From Pseudomonadota bacterium (GTDB taxonomy: Bacteria > Pseudomonadota > Gammaproteobacteria > Steroidobacterales > Woeseiaceae): 64,000 bases of DNA. Each line of letters opens with the position of its first letter. Within the stretch, counting starts at the first letter, position 1. This document shows positions 53,838 to 64,000 of the stretch, piece by piece. A model generated the notes under the pieces. It was not told the DNA's origin and searched no databases. It was given only the letters and a program-made list of their open reading frames with translations. The DNA lies in the NCBI GenBank assembly GCA_022563195.1, contig JADFNV010000015.1:657-64656 (forward strand), written 5' to 3'. Made by a program: the position numbers and the translations under genes.

Positions 53838-54401
53838 ATGAGTCTGCGGGTATCGTTTGAGCTCGATGACAACGATTTAAAGCATTTTCGTCTGATTATG
53901 CGTGAAGCGCGCAAAGCCGCGGCAAGAATGGCGCCTGAGGATATCGTGGCGGCCGCCAGCGATTTATTACAGCAAATCGACGATGACAGCGCACCTGGCT
54001 TCATCGTTGAGCGTCTACGAAGCTTAAAAATGATGATGCGCATGATTTGCGATCTCGACTGGCGACTGCCACACGATGACGCATCGCGTGTTTTGAACGC
54101 CCTGGCCTATTTCGCTGAGCCTGACGACCTGATTCCCGATCATATTCCCGGACTTGGCTTTCTCGACGATGCAATCATGGTTGAACTCGTCGTACGCGAA
54201 CTTAAACACGAACTCGAGGCCTATCAGGATTTTTGTGACTACCGCGACAGGGAACGCCGCAATCGGGGCAAGAAAACCGCAGTCAGCCGGGAAGGATGGC
54301 TTGACAGTCGCCGCCAGGAGCTGCAATTACGTATGAAAAGACGCCGCAAACGCAGCCTGCTGCAAAAACAGGGCTCATCGCACCTGCGATTACTGGACTG
54401 A
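53838..54401 (+). CDS. DUF1232/YkvA-like protein
   Basis: ALAYFAEPDDLIPDHIPGLGFLDDAIMVELV. Confidence 0.75.
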   Translation: MSLRVSFELDDNDLKHFRLIMREARKAAARMAPEDIVAAASDLLQQIDDDSAPGFIVERLRSLKMMMRMICDLDWRLPHDDASRVLNALAYFAEPDDLIPDHIPGLGFLDDAIMVELVVRELKHELEAYQDFCDYRDRERRNRGKKTAVSREGWLDSRRQELQLRMKRRRKRSLLQKQGSSHLRLLD

Positions 54402-54686
54402 ATGTGGCCAGTAGTAGCAGATGGTCATGCCGCATGCGGTCTTAAGGGCATGGCACAAGATTTATACATTGCAGGCAGAAACTCACGGCTGATACGGTGG
54501 TCATAAGCAATGAGACAGGCACGCGATGGGACTCGCGCGAAGAATTCTTTCCAGGTCGGAATATTTAGTGCGCGGGCTTTGGGCAGTAATGGCGAACAAG
54601 TCCTTGATCAAACTGAGCCGGACATCTAGCCTAGCCCAATCGCTTTTGCCATCAAACAATTTTACGTTTTATTGTTGGAGAAAGAT

Positions 54687-56798
54687 TTGAATGTACTAGA
54701 GACGCGTCGTTGCCGCTGGATTGCAGGGCTGCTACTTGGATTGCTGGCTATGCCAACCTTCGCAAGCCAGCAGACGGTTGCGGCCGACGCGCCTCTGAAA
54801 CCGGATTCTCGACACGAGCAAATCGGCGAATTGGTCGCACGATTCATTCAAAAATCACATTATCTTCATATTGCGGTCAATGATGATCTGTCGTCACGTG
54901 TATTGGATAGCTACATGGCAGAGCTCGATCGCAATCGAATGTACCTGCTGGCCAGCGACATTGAATTTTTTGAGCAGTATCGATACGAGCTTGACGATAT
55001 CGTCAGAAGCAAGCCGCTTGATCCGGTATTCGACATGTATTCGATTTATCGCACTCGCGTTCGTGAGCGCTTTCATTTCGCGATCGCTCAGCTTGATGTC
55101 GAGCCCGACCTGTCAGTGGATGAGGAATACCAGTTTGACCGTTCCGAGGCACCCTGGGTGGATTCGTCTGCAGAACTCGACGAACTCTGGCGGCTTCGTG
55201 TGAAAAACGACGTTTTGAACCTGGCGCTGACAGAAAAGCCCTGGGAAGACGCCAGAGAGGTTCTCATTAAGCGCTACCGTCGTTATTTGAAACGCATGGA
55301 TCAGATGAAGAACGACGACGTGTTTGAAACGTTCATGAATGTATTTGCGCACACCCTGGATCCACACTCCAGTTATCTGTCGCCGAGAAACTCCGAGGAG
55401 TATCGAATCCAGATGAGCCTGTCGTATTTCGGCATTGGCGCATCACTGCAAACTGAGGACGACTATGTCCAGATCGTTAGCATTATTCCCGGGGGGCCAG
55501 CAGCTATTGACGGTTCTCTCGGTCCGAAAGACCGCATAACCGGCGTCGCACAAGGTGTAGAGGGAGACATGCTCGACGTCATTGGCTGGCGTCTGGACGA
55601 TGTCGTTGATCTCATTCGCGGTCCGGCGGATACTGTCGTCCGCCTGCAAATCATTCCTGCAGGTGCACTCCCTGGTAACGGCGACATAATCATAAGCCTG
55701 ACACGCGGCCAGGTGCGGCTCGAAGATCAGGCTGCGAAAAGCGACATTATTACTGTCCCACGTGATGGCCGCGAGTGGTCAATCGGGGTCATTGCAATCC
55801 CAAGTTTTTATCGGGATTACCGGGCATTGAGCAACGGCGACAAGAACTTCACGAGCACGACCAAAGACGTAAAGCGATTGATTGCAGAGCTCGAAGAGCA
55901 AGGCATTGATGGTCTCATTGTCGACTTGCGCAATAATGGCGGCGGTCATCTCACCGAGGCGACGGCGCTGTCAGGTCTGTTTATCGATAACGGCCCGGTT
56001 GTGCAGATGCGCAATGATATCGGTCGCATTATCCGGCTTGACGACCCTGATCCAGTCGCACGAGTGGCCTATAACGGACCGCTAGCGGTACTGACAAATC
56101 GCTTCAGCGCATCCGCATCGGAAATTTTTGCGGCGGCCATCCAGGACTACGCACGTGGCGTCATTATTGGTCAAAAGACCTTTGGCAAGGGCACTGTGCA
56201 GAACCTCTATTCTCTGGATCAATACGTGAATCCCGAGGATGACACCGATTTCGGACAGCTGACCTTAACCGTCGGAAAATACTATCGAATTACGGGTGAA
56301 ACCACCCAGCTCCGTGGCGTCGACCCCGATATCATCCTGCCCTCACCGATTGATGCAGAACGTATTGGCGAGAGCACCCGCGACGCCGCATTGTCCGACG
56401 ATACGGTTCAGACGACACGTTTTCGAGCTGGCGAACCGCTGGATAGCACCATCGACTCACTCATCGCCAGTCACTCGGAACGCGCAAAAGACGACCCGAA
56501 TTTTCAATATCTGATGCAATACATCGAGGATGATCGTCAAACGCGCTCCCGCAAGTCCGTATCCCTGAATCTGGATACCCGACGTGAGCAACGTGAAGCC
56601 AACATGGAGCGGGCCTTGCAGCGCGAGAATGAACGGCGATTGGCACTCGGTCTTGAGGCCATAGCCAGCCTGGAGGACCTCGACGACGAAGATCGCCCCG
56701 ACGTACAGCTTGACCAGGCGGCGGCCATTGTTACAGACTTGGCGTTACTGCGCGAAGTCGAGGGTCTGCCGGCGCAAACCGCACAAGTAAGGCCCTGA
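54687..56798 (+). CDS. prc: Tail-specific (C-terminal processing) protease Prc
   Basis: PDZ and S41 catalytic region NRFSASASEIFAAAIQDYARGVIIGQKTFGKGTVQ; TTG start after GGAG. Confidence 0.95.
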   Translation: MNVLETRRCRWIAGLLLGLLAMPTFASQQTVAADAPLKPDSRHEQIGELVARFIQKSHYLHIAVNDDLSSRVLDSYMAELDRNRMYLLASDIEFFEQYRYELDDIVRSKPLDPVFDMYSIYRTRVRERFHFAIAQLDVEPDLSVDEEYQFDRSEAPWVDSSAELDELWRLRVKNDVLNLALTEKPWEDAREVLIKRYRRYLKRMDQMKNDDVFETFMNVFAHTLDPHSSYLSPRNSEEYRIQMSLSYFGIGASLQTEDDYVQIVSIIPGGPAAIDGSLGPKDRITGVAQGVEGDMLDVIGWRLDDVVDLIRGPADTVVRLQIIPAGALPGNGDIIISLTRGQVRLEDQAAKSDIITVPRDGREWSIGVIAIPSFYRDYRALSNGDKNFTSTTKDVKRLIAELEEQGIDGLIVDLRNNGGGHLTEATALSGLFIDNGPVVQMRNDIGRIIRLDDPDPVARVAYNGPLAVLTNRFSASASEIFAAAIQDYARGVIIGQKTFGKGTVQNLYSLDQYVNPEDDTDFGQLTLTVGKYYRITGETTQLRGVDPDIILPSPIDAERIGESTRDAALSDDTVQTTRFRAGEPLDSTIDSLIASHSERAKDDPNFQYLMQYIEDDRQTRSRKSVSLNLDTRREQREANMERALQRENERRLALGLEAIASLEDLDDEDRPDVQLDQAAAIVTDLALLREVEGLPAQTAQVRP

Positions 56799-56808
56799 AC
56801 CACAAGAC

Positions 56809-56849
56809 TTGCGCGTTGGTATATTGGTGTTATACTTCACTATAACACC
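56809..56849 (+). promoter_or_regulatory. Putative promoter with overlapping inverted-repeat operator
   Basis: TTGCGC-N16-TATACT; GGTGTTATA-CTTCAC-TATAACACC overlaps the -10. Confidence 0.5.
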
Positions 56850-56877
56850 TAGCCAGGCATAGTCTGCTGGAGGCCTT

Positions 56878-57420
56878 TTGAAAGCACGATCGACACCAAC
56901 GAAGTTTGCTCTGATAAGCGGTACCAGCATCGTACTGCTGTTCGGGGCCTGGGGTGCGCCTGTCCAGGCGTCAAGCGGTGTCAAGCTTGAATGTCGTGAG
57001 CCCGCAGAGGAACTTTCTGTAACAGAACTCCCGGCTCCACCAATGGCGCTCGACGCCGCCGAGCATGGCGTTTCGAGTGCCACTACCCGCGAAGTCGATT
57101 GCATCGAAACGCCGGTACCACCGACAACGACAGCTTTACCCAAACTGTCTCCTACTGCAGATACCATTCGAAGAATCTTCGGTGAAGACGACGAGACCAT
57201 CGTGGTGGCACCCGCTACGACCAATACAATCGTCGTCACCTCGCCCGCACTGGCTGACGCCAAGAGGACTGCCGAAACAATAAACGCAGAAGGTAGTAAC
57301 AGCACTGACGATTCAGGTGCACCACGAAATGAAACTGAACAGACGCCAGCGGCTGCTCCTGCCGATTCAGAATTGGACCAGCCGCGCTTTCGACGCCGGA
57401 TGTACAGGACCGACATCTAG
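56878..57420 (+). CDS. Hypothetical secreted Ala/Thr-rich protein (TTG start)
   Basis: GGAGG SD, signal-peptide-like N-terminus. Confidence 0.6.
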   Translation: MKARSTPTKFALISGTSIVLLFGAWGAPVQASSGVKLECREPAEELSVTELPAPPMALDAAEHGVSSATTREVDCIETPVPPTTTALPKLSPTADTIRRIFGEDDETIVVAPATTNTIVVTSPALADAKRTAETINAEGSNSTDDSGAPRNETEQTPAAAPADSELDQPRFRRRMYRTDI

Positions 57421-57448
57421 TATTCCGTCAAGGTGATATTGACGGGTT
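57418..57448. repeat. Dispersed hairpin repeat, copy 3
   Basis: TAGTATTCCGTCAA-GGTGATA-TTGACGGGTT; 21-nt core identical to copy 1. Confidence 0.8.
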
Positions 57449-57475
57449 CGGAGCCTCCTCCACCGCGATCAGAAT

Positions 57476-58522
57476 CTAGCGGCTCAGGATATTGGATATA
57501 TTCCAGTAATTCTCGCCGAGCAAGTGCGCGTCACTTTTCTTGACCGCACCACTTGCCTCGATCGCATATATCGTACCGACACTGGCAGCGACCGGCACAG
57601 CATCGTCGTCGGTGCGGAACTGCGCCTCCTCTGCTATTAGCTTGGCCCTCAGTTGCAGGACTTCTGCAATGTCTGTAGCGCTGTCAAGTGCCTCGATGCG
57701 TTTCTGGACGCTCGCAACGATTTCGTCACACGACGCCTTACCGCCGTAGTTAATGGTACCTGCACTTTTTTCACCCGCCTCTTTCGCCATGTTGGCGACA
57801 TTGTCTTTCTCGAAGTGCAGATATATTTGTTGCGCGAATGCAAGAATAATGAAATTGATCATGCGTTTTGTCGCGATATTCAGGCCTTGTGTATCCGGAG
57901 GCTCGTGATTTTGAACTTCATCGTAGCGCTGCAACAGATCACTCTCATTTTGCTGCTCCAGTTCGAGCGTTACCTCCAGGCTATTGAGTATTGCCGTCGC
58001 GGAATGACGCCGAAATATTTTGAGAAATCCGCTCATGGTCGTATATCTGTGTCGTTCCACCTGTAATTGATCTTCGAGAATCTGTACCTGCATTCGCTGC
58101 TCGCCGATCTCACTTTCAAGACCCAAGGCCTCCTGTCTGCGTAGCTCATTCCAATCGGCCAGCAACTGGCTGTGCTGCTTCTTTTCGCGTTGTTGCTTAA
58201 GCTGTTCCGCAAACTTCGCGAGCTTGACCTCGCAACGAAAATTCAGTCCACGTAGCTGGTAGTAGGTGACGATGTTGTTGACCCATTCCGGATCGAAGAG
58301 CAGATTTTCGAGGTGGTCAAATTTCTGTTGCAAGCGAGCCATCACGCCCTCTTGTTCATTGATAAATTCTTTCAGCCGGTATTGCTCATCGCCCAGGTCG
58401 GCGAATTCTTTCTTGAGTTCCTGGCGACTCTTATAAAGGTTCAGGAGCTTATCGCTCTCACTGTCCTCAGCCTCAGCGGGCGTATTTCCGAAAATAGTGT
58501 CCAAAGCTGTCACCGTCGGCAC
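57476..58522 (-). CDS. Uncharacterised coiled-coil protein
   Basis: 348-aa ORF, extended Glu/Lys/Gln-rich helical segments. Confidence 0.75.
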   Translation of the reverse strand: MPTVTALDTIFGNTPAEAEDSESDKLLNLYKSRQELKKEFADLGDEQYRLKEFINEQEGVMARLQQKFDHLENLLFDPEWVNNIVTYYQLRGLNFRCEVKLAKFAEQLKQQREKKQHSQLLADWNELRRQEALGLESEIGEQRMQVQILEDQLQVERHRYTTMSGFLKIFRRHSATAILNSLEVTLELEQQNESDLLQRYDEVQNHEPPDTQGLNIATKRMINFIILAFAQQIYLHFEKDNVANMAKEAGEKSAGTINYGGKASCDEIVASVQKRIEALDSATDIAEVLQLRAKLIAEEAQFRTDDDAVPVAASVGTIYAIEASGAVKKSDAHLLGENYWNISNILSR

Positions 58523-58672
58523 CTCTTAACATAACGCCGCAGCCTGAACCTCAGCGACGACCATGCATGACATCCGGATAATGACAATTGAACGTGCAGG
58601 AAACTCTGACTGAATCGACAGTTTTGCAATCTGACGGCGACCGGTTGACGCTATCGCAAGAGGCAGTGTGCC

Positions 58673-59128
58673 TTAGCGATCGAGGACGAGATGCCCCTGG
58701 TCTGTCAGGTATTCGAGCCACTTGTTCAGGACCACGTTTCGCTGCCAGCGAACATGGAGCTCGGGTCTGCTACCTTGCAGCTGCCGGTGCAGACCCCCTT
58801 GCCGCTGATGGTCATACAGACTCATGGATTCCGCCAGCTGCCCGTCGAGGTAAGCCCTGACCGTCAAGTCAGGATCTGCTACGTCTTTACCGGCTGAGAC
58901 AAATAAATACGTCATCGACAGAGTAACCGTGTAACGACAGCGTTCAAGTATCTCAACATACAGGTCACATTCACCCGCAACCCGTGAGCGGTAACAACCG
59001 TCGAGTCGTTCCAGTTCGGGAATCAGATACAGCAATCGCAGGTAGTTACTTTCATACAATGCCATCAAGCCGGCAAAGCTTTTGGGCTTGATAATTGTCT
59101 GCGGAACAATTTGGCAATCGAGTAACAT
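58673..59128 (-). CDS. DUF1249 family protein (YqiB-like)
   Basis: LMALYESNYLRLLYLIPELE..RYTVTLSMTYLF pattern. Confidence 0.8.
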   Translation of the reverse strand: MLLDCQIVPQTIIKPKSFAGLMALYESNYLRLLYLIPELERLDGCYRSRVAGECDLYVEILERCRYTVTLSMTYLFVSAGKDVADPDLTVRAYLDGQLAESMSLYDHQRQGGLHRQLQGSRPELHVRWQRNVVLNKWLEYLTDQGHLVLDR

Positions 59129-59206
59129 GCAGCCAATATAGCACAGCGTTATCGTTACAAAATGCGTGCAAATATCGTTCCAAGACAGGGACTGACAGGT
59201 TAAAAA

Positions 59207-60031
59207 TCAGGGTCGCACTCGTCGCTCAACACCGGTACTATCGAGAATTCTGCTCGCGATTTCTTCAATCGAAAATTTCGTCGTATCCACGCTCGGTATT
59301 GCATATCGTTTGAAGATTTTCCCCGATTCACGCAATTCATAACGTACCTGCTGCGCCGAAGAATATTTGCCCAGCGATCGCCGTTCCTTGCGAATCTGTC
59401 TTAGACGATCAGGCGCGATCGTCAGTCCGAAAAGTTTTTGTTTTTGCTGAACCAGAAATCCAGGCAGTTCGCCCGTCTCGAAATCCTCCTCAGTCAGCGG
59501 GAAATTGGCTGCGTATACACCGTATTGCAGGGCCAGATAAAGGCAGGTCGGCGTTTTTCCGGATCGTGATACACCAATCAGTATGACGTCAGCCATATCG
59601 TAGTTGCGACTGATACCACCGTCGTCATTCGCGAGCGCAAAATTGGTTGCCTCAATGCGTTTCATATAGGCGTTGATATCGGTCATGCCGTGGGCACGGC
59701 CGGGCTCGTAGGTCGGCTTCTGCTGGAATTCTTTTTCGAGCGGTTCAAGGAATTCATCGAATATATCAAGGTGCAAGCCATTTGCCTTACTGACAATTGA
59801 TCGAAATTCATTCTGCACCAATGTCGAGAAAACGACCGGTCGCTTTGTATCTGCGCTGCCCGCCTTATTGATTTTCCGCACCGCCTCATGCGCCTTGTCT
59901 TCGGTATCTATAAATGGCAAAGTCACTTGCCGAAAATTCTGGCCATCAAACTGCGTGAGAAGGCTGTGACCCAGCGTTTCTGCAGTCACGCCGGTCTGGT
60001 CCGAAAGGAAAAATACGGTGCGTTCGTACAT
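59207..60031 (-). CDS. ppsR: PEP synthase regulatory protein (bifunctional kinase/phosphorylase)
   Basis: VFFLSDQTGVTAETLGHSLLTQF, IGVSRSGKTPTCLYLA; divergent from ppsA. Confidence 0.96.
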   Translation of the reverse strand: MYERTVFFLSDQTGVTAETLGHSLLTQFDGQNFRQVTLPFIDTEDKAHEAVRKINKAGSADTKRPVVFSTLVQNEFRSIVSKANGLHLDIFDEFLEPLEKEFQQKPTYEPGRAHGMTDINAYMKRIEATNFALANDDGGISRNYDMADVILIGVSRSGKTPTCLYLALQYGVYAANFPLTEEDFETGELPGFLVQQKQKLFGLTIAPDRLRQIRKERRSLGKYSSAQQVRYELRESGKIFKRYAIPSVDTTKFSIEEIASRILDSTGVERRVRP

Positions 60032-60131
60032 AGGTAGAAGTCCTGGATTGCCACCATGACGAATATCGCCGTTGTGGGTAAGTGCGATATCGATTGTCCA
60101 TTTCCTGCAGGGGAACACAAGGGAGCAGACG

Positions 60132-62495
60132 TTGGAGCCATATGTCATCAAGCTCGCTGAGCTTGGGATGCAGGATATTGAGGTTGTTGGCGGAAAGAAC
60201 GCCTCGCTGGGGGAGATGATCGGCAAACTAGCCAGCCTTGGCATCAGAGTTCCCGGCGGCTTCGCTACATCGGCAGCAGCATACCGTGACTTTTTGACCC
60301 GCAATGCGCTCGACCAACACATCTCGAAACTCCTTGATAATCTCGATGTCGATGATCTCGATGCGCTAACTACCGCCGGCCAGGATATTCGCGACGCAAT
60401 TCTGGCTACACCCCTCCCCGAGCGCCTGATCGCCGACATCGACGGGGCATGGCAAGAAATGTCCAATGGCCGTGATATTGCCGTCGCCGTGCGCTCATCT
60501 GCGACAGCCGAGGACCTGCCCGACGCATCTTTTGCAGGACAGCAAGAGACTTTCCTCAACGTGCGAGGTCTCGACAATCTGATCGGGGCAATGCATCAGG
60601 TCTATGCGTCGCTTTTCACTGATCGTGCCATCGCCTACCGGGTCCATCAGGGTTTCGATCACAATCAGGTTGCACTTTCGGTCGGCGTGCAAACGATGGT
60701 GCGCAGCGATATCGGGTCAGCGGGCGTCATGTTTACTCTCGATACCGAGTCGGGATTCCGTGATGTCGTGTTCATTACAGCATCTTACGGCCTTGGCGAG
60801 ACCGTCGTGCAGGGCTCCGTCAACCCCGACGAATTCTATGTTTACAAACCAGCACTCGAGCAAAACAAGCACCCTATCCTGAGAAAAAACCTTGGCAGCA
60901 AGTTGCTCAAGATGATCTACAGCAAGCACTCGACGCTGGGCAAAACGGTCGACACTGTCGACGTGGATGAAGCTGAAAGCCAGGTGTTTTCCCTGACTGA
61001 CGACGCCATCATCGAACTCTCGCGGATGGCCGTAACGATTGAGAAACATTACGGACGGCCCATGGACATCGAATGGGGTCTTGATGGCACTGACGGCAAG
61101 CTCTATATCCTGCAGGCGCGGCCAGAGACGGTGCAGAGTCGCAGTGGCCGTTCGATTCAGAGATTTACTCTCAAGGGTCGCTCCAGTGTAGTGACCACCG
61201 GGCGCAGCATTGGCAACAAGATTGGCTCTGGCACGGCCAAAATCATTCGCAGCGTCAAGGAGATGGGTCGCATTCAACCAGGTGACATACTCGTGTCGGA
61301 CATGACAGATCCCGACTGGGAACCGGTCATGAAACGTGCGGCCGCGATCGTTACGAATCGTGGCGGCCGAACCTGTCATGCCGCAATCATCGCCCGGGAA
61401 TTGGGTATTCCCGCTGTAGTCGGTTGTGGAGATGCCACCGAGACGATCAAGGACGGCCAGGAGGTTACGGTGAGTTGTGCGGAGGGTGACGAAGGAATCG
61501 TGTACGACGGTCAGCTCGATTTTGAGCAGAAGCAGATCGAGCTTGATTCACTCCCCGATATTCCGGTCAAGATAATGATGAACGTCGGCAATCCCGATCG
61601 CGCGTTTGACTTCGCGAATATTCCGAATCACGGTGTCGGACTGGCGCGCCTCGAATTTATAATCAATCGCATGATCGGCGTGCATCCGCAGGCTTTGCTT
61701 GAATACGACAAGCTTGACGATTCGACTCGCGAGGCTGTCGACGAGCAAATGGCGGGATATAACGACCCGGTGCAGTTTTATATCGACAAGTTGGCCGAGG
61801 GCATCAGTACGATCGCGGCGGCGTTCGCACCTGAACCCGTCATTGTTCGTCTGTCCGACTTCAAATCCAACGAATATGCCAACCTGATAGGCGGCGAACG
61901 ATACGAGCCGAAGGAGGAAAATCCAATGCTTGGATTCCGCGGCGCGGCACGTTACGTGTCAGAAAGTTTTCGACCTTGCTTTGAGCTCGAGTGTGCCGCA
62001 ATCCGCAAGGTTCGAAATGAAATGGGATTGAGAAACGTCCAGCTGATGATTCCATTCGTTCGTACCGTTCAACAGGCGAAAGATGTCATCGATCTGCTGA
62101 TTGCTAATGGTCTCGAGCGTGGCAAGGACGAACTGAAGATCATCATGATGTCCGAATTACCGACCAATGCGCTGCTGGCGGATCGCTACCTTGAACATTT
62201 TGATGGCATGTCAATCGGCTCGAACGACATGACGCAGCTTACGCTGGGACTGGATCGCGATTCAGCTTTGATCGCTGATCTGTTTGATGAACGCGACGAT
62301 GCGGTCAAGGCAATGCTGGCGATGACCATTGCCGCATGCAAAAAGCAGGGAAAATATATTGGAATTTGCGGCCAGGGACCGTCTGATCACCCGGACCTTG
62401 CGCGCTGGCTCCTCGAGCAAGGTATTGAAAGCATGTCGTTGAACCCCGATACCCTGGTCGAGACCTGGCTGTTCCTTGCCGGCGAGTCGGTATAG
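60132..62495 (+). CDS. ppsA: Phosphoenolpyruvate synthase (TTG start)
   Basis: [53 protein letters not shown]. Confidence 0.97.
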   Translation: MEPYVIKLAELGMQDIEVVGGKNASLGEMIGKLASLGIRVPGGFATSAAAYRDFLTRNALDQHISKLLDNLDVDDLDALTTAGQDIRDAILATPLPERLIADIDGAWQEMSNGRDIAVAVRSSATAEDLPDASFAGQQETFLNVRGLDNLIGAMHQVYASLFTDRAIAYRVHQGFDHNQVALSVGVQTMVRSDIGSAGVMFTLDTESGFRDVVFITASYGLGETVVQGSVNPDEFYVYKPALEQNKHPILRKNLGSKLLKMIYSKHSTLGKTVDTVDVDEAESQVFSLTDDAIIELSRMAVTIEKHYGRPMDIEWGLDGTDGKLYILQARPETVQSRSGRSIQRFTLKGRSSVVTTGRSIGNKIGSGTAKIIRSVKEMGRIQPGDILVSDMTDPDWEPVMKRAAAIVTNRGGRTCHAAIIARELGIPAVVGCGDATETIKDGQEVTVSCAEGDEGIVYDGQLDFEQKQIELDSLPDIPVKIMMNVGNPDRAFDFANIPNHGVGLARLEFIINRMIGVHPQALLEYDKLDDSTREAVDEQMAGYNDPVQFYIDKLAEGISTIAAAFAPEPVIVRLSDFKSNEYANLIGGERYEPKEENPMLGFRGAARYVSESFRPCFELECAAIRKVRNEMGLRNVQLMIPFVRTVQQAKDVIDLLIANGLERGKDELKIIMMSELPTNALLADRYLEHFDGMSIGSNDMTQLTLGLDRDSALIADLFDERDDAVKAMLAMTIAACKKQGKYIGICGQGPSDHPDLARWLLEQGIESMSLNPDTLVETWLFLAGESV

Positions 62496-62568
62496 AAAAC
62501 CACCTGTAGCCGCCCGCCCCCGTCAAGCGGAGACATGCGGACGATCCCACCGCAGCGGCACGGCAGCG

Positions 62569-62761
62569 GGTATTTGCTCGATGTCTGAACGGCGGATGGG
62601 AGGTTCCTCGCAAAACTCGGCAGGGGCGCGGTATCGGTGTGTTTGCTCGCGCGTCGTCCGCAGCGCTGCGACGCAGGACGCCCAAGCAAGCGCAGGCCGA
62701 TGCGAGCCGAGGCAGGACGCCGAGCGAGGTTCAGCGCGAGCAAATACCCGGTATCGCGCCC
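62569..62761. repeat. GC-rich structured intergenic element with nested inverted repeats
   Basis: CGGGTATTTGCTCG and GGGCGCGGTATCGGTGTGTTTGCTCGCGC oppose GCGCGAGCAAATACCCGGTATCGCGCCC. Confidence 0.6.
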
Positions 62762-62770
62762 TTTCGCAGT

Positions 62771-63448
62771 TTAGAAGCGGTCGTATCGGGAGCGCCGCTG
62801 CAAGCGCATACGCGGTACCCAGATACCCAGCAGAATACCAATCATCAGTACCAGCGCGCCGGCCATGAACCAGTAGCGCGTCGTCTGGCCGGTCAGCTCA
62901 CGGTTCTGTTGTTCGACAGTCGCAAGTTTGATCTCCAACGTGGCCAATTGCTCGCGCAGGCTTATGTTCTGGCTGTTTACCCCAAGTACATTGGCCGCGG
63001 CACGTTTGATCTCGGTCAATTCCTGCGCGAGCTGGCGTTTTTCGCGCTCAAGCGTGGCGATGCGGTCGGTCGCAGTGTTGTACTCGCCTTTGACAGCATT
63101 GAGCTGTGACGTCAGCGAACTGCCCTGCGCGCTGGCATCGGTCAACTGACCCTTTAGCTGCACGAGTTGCACGCGCGCGCTCGGTTCACTCATCAAATAA
63201 CGGATGAGTATCCAACCTTCGGTGCCGGCATTCGTACGCACTCGCGCATATCCTGCAGCGTCATCACGCTCAAGCACCTCTAGTGCCGTGCCGCTGGGCA
63301 ACATCCGTTCTATGGCATTGGCCGTGCTGGGCCCAGTCCGCAACATGACTTCGAACTGATCACTCACCCACGCCGGCTCGGCCGCGACCTGCAGTCCAGT
63401 CATCAGCAACAAGAGGCCAAAAACCTTAATATTCGTCGTCATCATCAT
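62771..63448 (-). CDS. SH3-domain protein, YgiM/TIGR04211-like
   Basis: Signal peptide, bacterial SH3 region, coiled coil, C-terminal TM helix. Confidence 0.85.
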   Translation of the reverse strand: MMMTTNIKVFGLLLLMTGLQVAAEPAWVSDQFEVMLRTGPSTANAIERMLPSGTALEVLERDDAAGYARVRTNAGTEGWILIRYLMSEPSARVQLVQLKGQLTDASAQGSSLTSQLNAVKGEYNTATDRIATLEREKRQLAQELTEIKRAAANVLGVNSQNISLREQLATLEIKLATVEQQNRELTGQTTRYWFMAGALVLMIGILLGIWVPRMRLQRRSRYDRF

Positions 63449-63523
63449 TTCACAGCGCGCCAATCCCGTGTGCCGCAACTATAAGACATGGTCACGGCCT
63501 ACGCCAGTTAAAGATTAGTTAAA

Positions 63524-63907
63524 TCAGTCGCTTATCGGAGACAGTTTAGACACATTCTGCTCCCATTGTTGGCCATCAAATGGATTCACCGTCACAGATT
63601 CGATCGTTTCCGGATCGATGCAATTGACGTTAACGCTGTAGCCAGTCGGGTGAGATCGCGGCACATAGAACGATTTGACGCCACAGTTACGACAAAAATA
63701 GTGCTGAGCGACGCCGGTATTGAATGTATATGTCTCGACATCATCTGCTCCGCTGAGCAAGCGGAATGCGTGTTTTGGAACGATCATGTGCAGATATCCC
63801 GACATGCGGCAGATGCTGCAATTGCACTGATCCGCCTTGATATTGGCTGCCGCGTCAACCTCGAAGCGCACCCGACCACAATGGCAACCACCTTTATGTG
63901 TTGTCAT
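63524..63907 (-). CDS. GFA-family (CENP-V/GFA zinc domain) protein
   Basis: GGCHCGRVRFEV, CNCSICR, FCRNCGVKSFYVPRSHP. Confidence 0.92.
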   Translation of the reverse strand: MTTHKGGCHCGRVRFEVDAAANIKADQCNCSICRMSGYLHMIVPKHAFRLLSGADDVETYTFNTGVAQHYFCRNCGVKSFYVPRSHPTGYSVNVNCIDPETIESVTVNPFDGQQWEQNVSKLSPISD

Positions 63908-64000
63908 GACTATCCCATGGCCGCATTTTCTTCCATACCGCAAGGAAATTATTCGCGGGCATGGCATAGAGCCGCAAGCGCTGCATATTGCCAATCGCTG

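Noticed and set aside
1-64000. CRISPR array
   Set aside because: No regularly spaced direct repeats with unique spacers seen on reading the window.

Overview
The window is a mostly conserved gammaproteobacterial chromosome segment. By gene content it could be a Woeseia/Xanthomonadales/Chromatiales-like lineage, but taxonomy cannot be fixed from sequence alone. From left to right it contains: tRNA-fMet; a complete 14-gene complex I operon (nuoA-N, minus strand); tRNA-Leu(GAG); secG-tpiA-glmM-folP-ftsH-rlmE-greA-carB-carA-dapB-dnaJ-dnaK-grpE-hrcA (minus); nadK-recN (plus); fur; bamE; rnfH; ratA; an SNF-family symporter; smpB; and ssrA (tmRNA). After ssrA comes an accessory zone of gene remnants (about 38.9-43.6 kb). 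The rest is lipoprotein/peptidase/AAA ATPase genes, srkA, prc, several orphan proteins, yqiB-like, ppsR/ppsA, an SH3-domain protein and a GFA-family gene. I saw no CRISPR array, intact transposon, integrase or recognisable defence system. The best leads are: (1) dapB appears to need a non-canonical AUC start codon, because no ATG/GTG/TTG/CTG lies upstream of its Rossmann motif; (2) a terminator-like hairpin sits about 20 nt before carA, a possible attenuator; (3) a dispersed hairpin repeat (CCGTCAA-GGTGATA-TTGACGG) occurs at least three times; (4) the ssrA-adjacent zone has several broken-gene junctions and a set of 15-bp palindromes, TGRGACTNAGTCYCA; (5) a perfect inverted repeat overlaps the -10 box of an orphan secreted-protein gene. 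No search tools were available, so all family calls come from motif recognition.
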